This document shows positions 37,501 through 49,500 of a DNA stretch of 64,000 nucleotides, piece after piece; within the stretch, counting starts at the first letter, position 1; the number at the start of each line of letters is the position of its first letter. A program made the translations under genes and the position numbers. The notes under the pieces were generated by a model. That model was not told the origin of the DNA. It made no database searches and saw only the letters and a program-made list of their open reading frames with translations. Source of the stretch: Archivesica marissinica. Its lineage: Eukaryota; Mollusca; Bivalvia; Venerida; Vesicomyidae. The stretch covers positions 18,343,354 through 18,407,353 of the forward strand of contig CM026402.1 of assembly GCA_014843695.1 (NCBI GenBank), written 5' to 3'.

Positions 37501-40500
37501 AATAAATTTAAATAAAAAAAATACAGTAGCCACTAGCCAAACCAATATTCATAATAAAGACCAGAATCTCATGTAGTCCCTGTAATAGATATGGAGGTTG
37601 GGTAGATGTACTGATTGACATCTAAATGGATGTCATATACATGGGATAATAGTCATATATTAGCCTAAATCTCTATGTGAGAAGGGTTAAGCTAAGCAAA
37701 GCTTTATCTGAACCCCCGCCCCCCCCAAGATATGTGGCTGGGGTAAGATTACATGTTTATGTTGTAAAACCGATCCGTCTAGAACGCGATTCTGGGTGAA
37801 ATAGTCACCATAGGGACCCTGACATCGGGCCCCACTTCTCCCTAAAAAACAAACTATTTTCATTCAGTTTTGTCCAGTAAGATACACTGGCCCATTATAA
37901 AGCACTCCTTCTATTCAAATGTTGTATTTAATGGTCATACTGTGTGTGCATTTTAACCATATTTTGTTGAAATTTATTAAGTAACACCATTTAGTCACGG
38001 GTCCGAGCCCTGCTCATGCCGTGTCTCATTTATATGAAAAAGTTGGCAGTAAGAAAAGAGGTTGGTGCACCAAAGTACTGGTTAACCGTTGGAGCCTGCC
38101 CAGGAAAGGTGTTGTTAGGTAAACTGCCTGCTGGCGATATAGCCCAAAATGGTGCTGATGCAGGCGTAAAACCCGAAATATAAATATAATATAACATGAA
38201 AAACATCATTTATGGACACGATAGCGCGCTTTCTCACAAAAATTCTGACCTAGAATGAACCCTGTGTAAAATGTTTATAGAAACCGTTCTAATACTTCTA
38301 TGTATGTATGTATAATGTTGCAGGTATTTCCTACGGGTAACGATAGTGAAGAGGCTTAGTGACTCCGTGAAGGAGCAGGACATAGTTGTTCACACGCTGT
38401 CACAATACCCTGAAATGAACTCAAGTATAAAGATGGAAGTGGGCATAGAAGATTGTTTACATATAGAATTTGAATATAACAAATCCAAGTAAGTTTTATC
38501 TGCATCCGTTCCAAGAGAATTACAAAAATATCATCTTACGTGAGTGGTGATTTCATACCATATCTTGTGAAACGAGTTTGTAATTTTGCTTTTGAACGAG
38601 CCTTTTAACCCATTCAACACCAAGTAACTGACATGAACTGGTCCATGATATTTTTAGACCAATAAATTAATAACAAAATTACATTTGGATCAGTTCATTT
38701 ATCAAAATGGGTAATTTTTTTCTAAAAATAGTTATATTACTTGAAAAAAGTGCAGATCCTGATGAGACGGCTCGTCACGAGTCAGCTCATCTGGATTTAC
38801 ACTTTTTTAAAGCCAATTTAGAGGTCTGTGGTGTTGAAAGGGTTAACAGCAAAATTTCAAAATGAGTCGTAAAATATTGTACGAAATCATCACAAGTTTA
38901 AGATACTTTTTATCACATTACTGTAGCAAGCTCGTTTTTATAAATACCGTTGCGACTTTCATTTTGACGCCAAGTGTCAACGCAAATGTCATGCCGTCAC
39001 TAAATTATCATGCAGTCACTACACAAAGCAGCGTTATATTTAAATTTTAAACAGCGTTATTATTGCATCGATACTTCTTTTAAATCGTTTGTCTTACCAT
39101 TAACGTTATGTACCAATTCAAATATGCATACTTTAAAGTTTGATTTACAAATTATAAAGATTATTCTCTCAACCAATCACAATCCTTAGTTTATACAAAT
39201 TTATTTTAGCTCGATTGCGAAACAAGTTATTTCAACTTATATAAATCACTCTCGAGACCTCATTCCTGATGGAATCCATCGCCACAAGGGAGAGAGAAGA
39301 GGCAATGTGGAATTTAAATGCCTTGCCTAAGGGCACAATCGTAACGGCTCCAGTGGGGCTCGAACTCCGGATCTTTCGCACCTGAAGCGAACGCGCATCC
39401 ACTGCACTATCACGACTTCCACAATCCTTATAAGAAATTATGATATGACTGTATTACACTGAATACAAGCAAAGTTGTGTGATAAATATATATGTATATT
39501 ACACTTCTCCCAACTGTTCTGTCCCATTGTGTCCAGTCCTGTATTATACAATGCCTAGTGTATGGTGTTGTATCAATTTGCACACATATTTGACATGTTG
39601 CATACAAGACCATGGCTTCAAAATGACACATAGAGGTCAATCTGTCATGATGACCTATATATCTGCATTAGGTGTTTGATAATTTATGTTTGATTTGTAA
39701 ATTTGCCCTGCATCTGGGCCTCGCCTTGGTTTTGAAAATCAATCGCCATTCTTTACCACAACCGTCATTCTAGACCGATATGTCTGAAAGGTTGGCAGAT
39801 TTTATGGAAGATTTCGTCACCAATTACAAAATTCTTTCGCCATCACACTAAATGTTTCTAGAGAATTTAGCACTGTGATTTAGGATTCTTGATCTTTGAA
39901 ATATCAGGACTCGTACTAGAGGGTGATGTGGGCTAGATAGTCAACCAAGGGACCGTGACTTCCCTCCCTGGGGTGGCCAGGCAAGCCCACTCATCCTTAA
40001 AAATAAAATGTATATACCGTAATAAAAATAATGTTTTTACAATTTTTCATACAAAATTTTGTCCAGTAAGTTACACTGGCCATTCATTGTAAAGCACTCC
40101 TATTCTAGTGCTGTATTTAATGGTCATACTGTGTATTTTAAGCCTATTTTACTGCATTTTTATTAAATAATAATATTTGAGGGTGCAATCTTGTGCTTAC
40201 TTTCTGAATCTCATTAAAATCCTGACCTAGGATCAACCCTGACTACGGTATTGAAGTCATTGTCACTGGTGATATACTTAACGGATACGCTGTGAAAATG
40301 CTAAATTTAAAAATTGCACAGAATTTCGACACTGGAATGAAATCACTACGCGGGAAATGATTGTAATACTTGTGTGTTCCTCTGCTACTTAAGATACCAC
40401 CTGAAGGACGTGATAGTCGGCAAGATTTATTTCTTGTTGGTGCGGATAAAAATTCGCTACATGGAGTTAGCGATTGTTCGACGAGAAGTGACTGGCGCAG

Positions 40501-43500
40501 GTTGTTGTATAGTAATGATTGTTGTCATGTGCCACTCCAGATATTATTGTTGTTTTAATTAGTACTTTATGCATTCATTCACGTACGATTGTGTTTTTCA
40601 GTTTTGCAATAGCAGCATTTTCATTGACTGCACTGTATAGTTCTACTAGCTTTTTAATACTGTGTTTATTGGGTGTTTGAGGGAGGGGTGGAGGTGGGGA
40701 GGTGTTGATGCAGAGGGGGTGTTTGTGGGGAGGGGTGGAGGTGTGTTTGAGGGAGGTGTGTAGGGGTGTTTGAGGGAGGGGTGTAGGGTGTTTGAGGGAG
40801 GGGTGGAGGTGTTTAGGGTGTTTGAGGGAAAGGGGGAGTTTGAGGGGGTGGAGGTGGAGTTTGTGGGGAGGTGTGGATGCTGAGGTGTGTGTGTGTAGGG
40901 GTGTTTGAGGAAGGTGGGGAGGTGTGGATGCTGAGGTGTGTGGAGGTGGAGTTTGAGGGAGAGGTGGAGTTTGTGGGGAGGTGTGAATGCAGAGGGTGTG
41001 TGGAGGTGTAGGGGTGTTTGAGCGAGGGGTGGTGTGTAGGGGTGTTTGAGGGAGGGGTGGAGGTGGAGTTTGTGTGGATGCTGTGGAGGTGTAGGGGTGT
41101 CTGAGGGAGGGGTGTAGGGGTGTTTGAGGGAGGGTGGAGGTGGAGTTTGTGGGAGGTGTGGATGCTGGGGATGTGTGGAGGTGGAGTTTGTAGGAGGTGT
41201 GGATGTGGAGATTGTAGGAGGTGTGGAGGTGGAGTTTATGGGAGGTGTGGAGGTGGAGTTTGTGGGAGGTGTGGATGTGGAGTTTGTGGAGGTGTGGATG
41301 TGGAGTTTGTGAGGTTTGGTGTGGATGTGGAGTGTGGGAGGTGTGTGATGTGGAGTTTGTGGGAGGTGTGGATGTGGAGTTTGTGGGAGGTGTGGAGGTG
41401 GAGTTTGTAGGAGATGTGGAGTTTGTGGGAGGTGTGGATGTGGAGTTTGTGGGAGGTGTGGATGTGGAGTTTGTAGGAGGTGTGGATGTGGAGTTTGTGG
41501 GAGGTGTGGAGTTTGTGGGAGGTGTAGAGGTGGAGTTTGTAGGAGGTGTGGATGTGGAGTTTGTAGGAGGTGTGGATATGGAGTTTGTGGGAGGTGTGGA
41601 TGTGGAGTTTGTGGTGGATGTGGAGTTGTGGGAGGTGTGATGTGGAGTTTGTGGAGGTGTGGATGTGGAGTGGGTGTGGAGTGGGAGTTTGTGGAGGTGG
41701 GGAGGTGGAGTTTGTGGGAGGGTGGATGTGGAGTTTGTGGGAGGTGTGGATGTGGAGTTTGTGGGAGGTGTGGATGTGGAGTGGTGGGAGGTGTGGAGGT
41801 TGTGTGGAGGTGGAGTTTGTAGGAGGTGTGGATGTGGAGTTTGTGGGAGGTGTGGATATGGAGTTTGGGAGGTGTGGATGTGGAGGAGCTGGAGTTTGTG
41901 TGAGGTGTGGATGCTGAGGATGTGTGGAGCTGGAGTTTGTGTGAGGTGTGGATGCTGAGGATGTATGGATGTGGAGAGGAGGTGTGGATGTGGAGTTTGT
42001 AGGAGGTGTGGAGTGGAGTTTGTAGGAGGTGTGGAGGTGGAGTTTGTAGGAGGTGTGGATGTGGAGTGTGGAGTGTGGATTGTAGGAGGTGTGGATGTGG
42101 AGTTTGTAGGAGGTGTGGAGGTGGAGTTTGTAGGAGGTGTGGATGTGGAGTTTGTGGGAGGTGTGGATGTGGAGTTTGTGGGAGGTGTGGATGTGGAGTT
42201 TGTGGATGCTGAGGAGGTGGATTTTTGTGGGAGGTGAGGATGTGGAGTTTGTGGGAGGTATGGATGTTAGGAATTTTGGAACCAGGTGAATCAAATTGTA
42301 AAAACTGCATAAATAATGAAAAAAGGCTACGCACTTTTTTAAATTCTGTATTTCACATCCACAGCTTACAAGTTTAGTTGTTCTATACTAATTTATTTTA
42401 GCTTGATTGCGGCGAAAGCTGGCAGCTTATAGAATTACTCTTGAGTCCGCTTCATGGTACCACCACTACTTAAGCAATTATGGATAAAGTTTTCTCAAGA
42501 CCTCAAGTAAAAACGGCGACTCCTGTGGGATTCAAACTCACAACCTTTATAACCATTATGTTTACAAGTCTGGCGTCTTGACCACTCTGCCACGCCGCTC
42601 CACAAGTTTAGTTGTGGGAGGTGTGAATGTTGAGGGAGGCTGTGAAGTCTGTGGAAGGTGTGGATGTTGAGGGAGGCGGTGGAGTTTGGGGGATATTGAG
42701 GGAGTAGGGCATGAGAGAATCGTTCAAAACATTACAATAATATTTTCAATCAGTTTGAAACTTCAGGGGAATTTAATGATGATTTAAGACAGTGAAAAAT
42801 ATACTACAATTAAGCCCGTTTGCTTCTGGGGTGATTTGTACTCCCAACTTGAAGAGAATTGAAATTTTGTGTGCTTTTTTACGTTTATTTATCGTCGCTA
42901 CCGGTTGCCCATATGAGCGACGTCTCCTGAAGAGATTAGTCATTTTAGAGTTTTGGAGGATAGTGCAATGATACAGACAGAGACCCATTCCAGAGTCTCC
43001 TCTGGTTCTTTTACGTGCACAGTACCAACACGAGACCTTGAAGTCCCATCTGAAAGACTTAATTTTATTAGGGTCAGACGGGTGATCGAACCTGCGATCC
43101 CTGGATTACCAGTCTAGCGTGTTAACACTGGACTACAGATCCGTCTGTGAGAATTGAAACTATTGTTATGCCATCTTTATGTTGACAATGAACCGCAGGA
43201 ATGGGTGTATGATAGCTTTTACTGCCAATCATTGTGCTTGTGAAAGATACAGGTTCACTGACAGCGCACTTACTGCAATAATGTCTTGCCCATAGATTAA
43301 GCATATTTTACCTGGGCTATTACCACTAATAGTCCTCCATGTTGGGGCTTCCACCCAGGCTCTAATGAAATATTTATTAAACTAAAAATTGTTGGGTCTT
43401 AGGATGACCAGTGTTATGTAACACTGGAGCTGTACATTGGCATATGAGACAGCTCGTGGTATTGCTGCATTTCTGTGATACCAGAAAGTGTGAACACTTG

Positions 43501-46500
43501 ATGTAAACGTGTCATGAAAACCAAAATGTTCAGCCGAATTATTGTACTGTAAGCATGCTACTCAACGGTACATGTATCCGATATATATATATAGAGGGGT
43601 ATAGCCTATAGAGGCATACGTAGCCTATCGAAACACTGTCTTTAGCACATGCTGGTTGATGAATATGAGGTTTGAAACTAAACTAGAGGCTTGATACATG
43701 GAACTATGCACTGCTGTGATTATATGCATAATGCTGCGTTTGTGATGTTGTATGTTATAGCATACTAGACTGTCGTTAGACTAGTACATGTCCTGTCTAG
43801 CCACTGTACACCATTTTGTTTTGAAGTTGAATTTCTTGTTTTGGAATTTTAAAAAAAAATGCTTTTGTATTTTTCACCAAATTATTTTTCACCAAATGTA
43901 TTTGTATTTTTCACCAAATGTATTTTTCACCAAATGCAATTCCATTAGTTTCTCCAAAATTCACAATGTAAATCTACGTCACTGGCTCTCCACATACTTC
44001 ATGTGATCCACATTGACACCTACCTTGACCTTGACCTTTTTAAAAGGTCAAACACTTGTCTGCCAAACGTTGGTGGTGCTACTGTTTGACTAACAAAAAG
44101 GTAAATTAAAACATTATTGTCACATTGAGATTTTGAAAATCCAATTCTACAAATATAGATATCGAGAGAATATCATTTAACCCATTCAACACCAAGTAAC
44201 TGACATGGACTGGTCCATGATATTTTTAGACCAATAAATTAATAACAAAATTACATTTGGATCGGTTCATTTATCAAAATGGGTAAAAAAATTCTAAAAA
44301 TAGTTATATTACTTGAAAAAAGTGCAGATCCTGATGAGACGGCTCGTCACGAGCCGGCTCATCTGGATCTACACTTTTTTGTAAGCCAATTTAGAGGTCT
44401 GTGGTGTTGAAAGGGTTAACTGAAAAATGGTGTAAAACGGGTAGACAGGACAGCCCGTAGTGTGATTAGAGGAGAATGCCCCGATAAGTTGATGTTTGTG
44501 TGTTAGTTGAACATAGAACCATGTGCGTGTGTGTGCGTCTGTGTGTATAGATGATGTAGATGTTTGCCTTATTTTTGTATTTACAGTGATTTTTTATCCT
44601 CATTTTGGGAATGGTACCATTCCACACTATATTGGACGAATCTGCACCATAAATCTCACAATATTATTTTATTTTATCATGTCTGCTGTAAATTGCACAA
44701 TCTATTGCTTTAATTTATTTATATAAAAAAAGCACAATTTAGTAATAGAAACCTCATTATTGTACATGTACTGTACATACTGTCATACAGTGTCATCAGC
44801 CCTACAACCCCTACCCCCCCCCCCTCGCAATGGGGGATCAGATCAAATTGTGACTTTTTCAATTATCCTGTGGAAATGGTATCTCCAAAAATATGGTGGG
44901 GAAAATCACTGATGTACCCTGTATTATAGTGTGTAAATGTGTTGATATTGTATTGTGCACAGGTATCATTTAAAAGATGTGATAGTTGGCAAGATTTACT
45001 TCCTGCTTGTGAGAATTAAGATCAAACATATGGAAATACAGATAATTAAAAGGGAGAGCACTGGCACAGGTAATGCTAATATATTTTGTTAGCGCAGCTG
45101 CAACACCACAGTGGGCTGTAATATCACAGGGGGCTGTAACATCACAGGGGCTGCAACACCACAGGGGCTGTAACAAAACAGGGGCTGCAACACCATGGGG
45201 GCTGTAACACAACAGGGTCTGCAACACCACAGGGGGCTGTAACATCACAGGGGCTGTAACACCACAGGATCTGCAACACCACAGGAAGCTGTAACACCAC
45301 AGGGGCTGTATCACCACAGGGGCTGTAACACCACAGGGGCTGTAACACCACGGGGGCTGCAACACCACAGGAGGCTGTAACACAACAGGGTCTGCAACAC
45401 CACAGGGGGCTGTAACACAACAGGGTCTGCAACACCACAGGGGGCTGTAACACCACAGTGTCGAGTCCTATTTGTAGTGCATTTGTGAATCCAAATGCAA
45501 TATGGCTGTCTGATTAATGCAGTGGTTAGCTCACCGATGCAACCTGGATTCGAACCTGTTACCACGACTGTGGTCACCAAGCCGGACAGGTGGGTTTTCT
45601 CTGGGTACTCCGGTTTCCTCCCACATGAAAGATCACAAAAATACGTCATATGCGCTTTCATTCACGCCAACGAGAGTGATTAAATTCATTTAGTTGATTG
45701 GATGTAGGACTAACGTTTTCGGTACTGTTGGCACGAGCAGGTATGGTCCGAGCTACATTTGTGTGTCATAACTATGGTTCAATGATGGACATGGAATAAA
45801 ACAAGCGAAAGTAGCGATTATATTATTAAATCTAACTGTGTAACTGGTGTGCAGGCAGCCGTTAATATAATATCGGGAAGGGCCGTAACTAATGTTGCTA
45901 GAACTTGTGGCCTGACCCGTTTGCCTTTATTTAATTTGTCTTCACTGTACACATACTTGTTCTACTTACCCTCACCCAGACAGTGTCTGCTCTGTACCAG
46001 GCACTACCTACACAGTTTTCATTGTTATATATACGTTCTTAGCTCATATTAGTAGCACGTTCATGTTAAGTTTAATATTGTTATTGTAATTTGACTGTCC
46101 GTTCGTCAATATTTGCTCTGTAAGCATTGTAGCAAGTCTGTCGATATTTGCTCTGTAAGCATTGTAGCAAGTCCGTCAATATTTGCTCTGTAAGCATTGT
46201 AGCAAGTTCGTCAATATTTGCTCTGTAAGCATTGTAGCAAGTCCGTCAATATTTGCTCTGTAAGCATTGTAGCAAGTCCGTCAATATTTGCTCTGTAAGC
46301 ATTGTAGCAAGTCCGTCAATATTTGCTCTGTAAGTATTGTAGCAAGTCCGTCAATATTTGCTCTGTAAGTATTGTAGCAAGTCCGTCAATATTTGCTCTG
46401 TAAGCATTGTAGCAAGTCCGTCGATATTTAGCCCAGTTTTGTTCAAGCATTTTCACACAAGTTAAATTTTGATAAAAACGTTTTGTTATTTTCGATAATC

Positions 46501-49500
46501 TCTCGTGAAAACCCCAAGTGTCAGTCTAAATAAGATTAAAGTACATCCTTGTAAACACTGTAGCAACACTATTATTGACCATCATTTTATAGTAATATTA
46601 GTATCTCGCAATTGTCTTGTCAGATGTTTATAAAACACTCCCATGTTGATACAGCTTAGTAGTAACAGCTACCATGTAGTGGTTATACTTTAACCCATTC
46701 AACACCAAGTAGCTGACATGGACTGGTGCATGATATTTTTAGACCAATAAATGAATAAGAAAATTACCTTTGGACCAGTTCATTGATCAAAATGGGTAAT
46801 TTTATCTAAAAATAGTAATAATTATTACTGGCAAAAAGTGCAGATCCTGATGAGACGGCTCGTCACGAGCCGGCTCATCTGGATCTACACTTTTTGTAAG
46901 CCTATTGATGAGAGGTCTGTGGTGTTGAAAGGGTTAATGTTGGTGCGGTCCGTTGTCTAATGTGGTTAAAACTTGTGGCCCAAACCATTTCGTCACGAGC
47001 CGGCTCATCTGGATCTACACTTTTCATAAGCCTATTTAGAGGCCTGTGGTGTTGAAAGGGTTAATTCAAACTTGATTGCTTCGTAAATTAATTTCTTTTC
47101 AATTTCATTCTAGCGGTTAAGGTTATAAACTTCAAATCACTTGACCTCCACTGATGTAGGTTTAAATCCCACCAAGGATACCTCCCCATGCCCGAAATAC
47201 CATGCGGAGGGGCATCCTGGAAGGGTTCCTCCACCATTAACCCTTTCAATACTACAGGCCTCTAAATAGACTTGCAAAAAGGGTAGATCCAGATGAGCCG
47301 GCTCATCATGATCTGCACTTTTTGCCAGTAATAATTATTACTATTTTTAGATAAAATTACCCATTTTGATAAATGAACTTGTCCAAAGGTAATTTTCTTA
47401 TTAATTTATTGGTCTAAAAATATCATGCACCAGTCCATGTCAGTTACTTGGGGTTGAATGGGTTAATATCATGCACCAGTCCATGTCAGTTACTTGGTGT
47501 TGAATGGGTTAATATCATGCACCAGTCCATGTCAGTTACTTGGTGTTGAATGGATTAATATCATGCACCAGTCCATGTCAGTTACTTGGTGTTGAATGGG
47601 TTAATATCATGCACCAGTCCATGTCAGTTACTTGGTGTTGAATGGTTAATATCATGCACCAGTCCATGTCAGTTACTTGGTGTTGAATGGATTAATATCA
47701 TGCACGAGTCCATGTCAGTTACTTGGTGTTGAATGGATTAATATCATGCACCAGTCCATGTCAGTTACTTGGTGTTGAATGGATTAATATCATGCACCAG
47801 TCCGTGTCAGTTACTTGGGTTGAATGGATTAATATCATGCACCAGTCCGTGTCAGTTACTTGAGGTTGAATGGATTAATATCATGCACCAGTCCGTGTCA
47901 GTTACTTGGGTTGAATGGATTAATATCATGCACCAGTCCGTGTCAGTTACTTGAGGTTGAATGGATTAATATCATGCACCAGTCCATGTCAGTTACTTGA
48001 GGTTGAATGGATTAATATCATGCACCAGTCCATGTCAGTCACTTGAGGTTGAATGGATTAAAGCATGAAAGACTCATCAACAGCTTAAAGCGAAAATAAA
48101 TATTGAAACAATTTTCCGAAAGATAATTTTCTCAGATTGCTTATATATGGTAATTGTAAATATAGTCATATGTATTCCTATGCATGTACAATGGTATTTT
48201 ACACTCTATGTTCATACTTACAGGTCCAAATACATTCAATGAGAATGAAACTATAGCAAAGTATGAGATCATGGACGGAGCACCTGTCAGAGGTAAGGGA
48301 GATCACTCATCCAGTCTAGTTCACCTGTCAGAGGTAAGGGAGATCACTCATCCAGTCTAGTTCACCTGTCAGAGGTAAGGGGGATCACTCATTGAGTCTA
48401 GTTCACCTGTCAGAGGTAAGGGAGATCACTCATCCAGTCTAGTTCACCTGTCAGAGGTAAGGGAGATCACTCATCCAGTGTAGTTCACCTGCCAGAGGTA
48501 AGGGGGATCACTCATCCAGTCTAGTTCACCTGTCAGAGGTAAGGGAGATCACTCATCCAGTCTAGTTCACCTGTCAGAGGTAAAGGGAGATCACTCATCC
48601 AGTCTAGTTCACCTGTCAGCGGTAAAGGGAAATCACTCTTCCAGTCTAGTTCACCTGTGAGGGGTACAGGAGATCACTCTTCCAGTCTAGTTCACCTGTC
48701 AGGGGTAAGGGGAGATCACTCTTCCAGTCTAGTTCACCTGTCAGAGGTACAAGGAGATCACTCTTCCAGTCTAGTTCACCTGTCAGAGGTACAGGGAAAT
48801 CACTCGTCCAGTCTAGTTCACCTGTCAGAGGTAGGGGAGATCACTCACCCAGTCTAGTTCACCTGTCAGAGGTACAGGGAAATCACTCGTCCAGTCTAGT
48901 TCACCTGTCAGAGGTAGGGGAGATCACTCACCCAGTCTAGTTCATCTGTCAGAGGTAAGGGAAATCACTCTTCCAGTCTAGTTCACCTGTCAGAGGTAGG
49001 GGAGATCACTCTTCCAGTCTAGTTCACCTGTCAGAGGTACAAGGAGATCACTCTTCCAGTCTAGTTCACCTGTCAGAGGTACAGGGAAATCACTCGTCCA
49101 GTCTAGTTCACCTGTCAGAGGTAAGGGGAAATCACTCTTCCAGTCTAGTTCACCTGTCAGAGGTACAGGGAAATCACTCGTCCAGTCTAGTTCACCTGTC
49201 AGGGGTAAGGGGAGATCACTCTTCCAGTCTAGTTCACCTGTCAGAGGTACAGGGAAATCACTCGTCCAGTCTAGTTCACCTGTCAGAGGTAGGGGAAATC
49301 ACTCATCCAGTCTAGTTCACCTGTCAGAGGTAAGGGAAATCACTCATCAAGTCTAGTTCACCTGCCAGACGTAAGGGAAATCACTCATCAAGTCTAGTTC
49401 ACTTACCATACGTAAGGGAAATCACTCATCATGTCTAGTTCACTTACCATACGTAAGGGAAATCACTCATCATGTCTAGTTCACTTGCCATACGTAAGGG

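Noticed and set aside
39355..39422. Possible tRNA-Leu-like gene on the minus strand
   Set aside because: It is the head of a family E SINE with the repeat body attached; a relative lacking the head is at 52590 and a diverged relative with a head is at 42385.
40394..40500. The idea that exon copy A is a dead duplicate
   Set aside because: It keeps both splice sites, exact length and an intact frame, and shows 13 silent against 0 replacement codon differences in the first 20 codons, which neutral decay would not give.
40646..42334. 562-residue His/Pro/Thr-rich open frame on the minus strand, plus a 352-residue one at 41236-42294
   Set aside because: Both are translations of the G-rich minisatellite; they have no domain and no conserved start, and they lie inside an intron of VPS26.
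44970..45456. Cys/Val/Leu/Pro-rich minus-strand frames that look like a membrane protein
   Set aside because: They come from the 18-bp repeat GGCTGTAACACCACAGGG and overlap the real VPS26 exon on the other strand.
48657..48857. Small protein encoded in the donor-site array
   Set aside because: The frame simply reads the 41-bp units; stop codons appear as soon as a unit of typical sequence is in the wrong phase.
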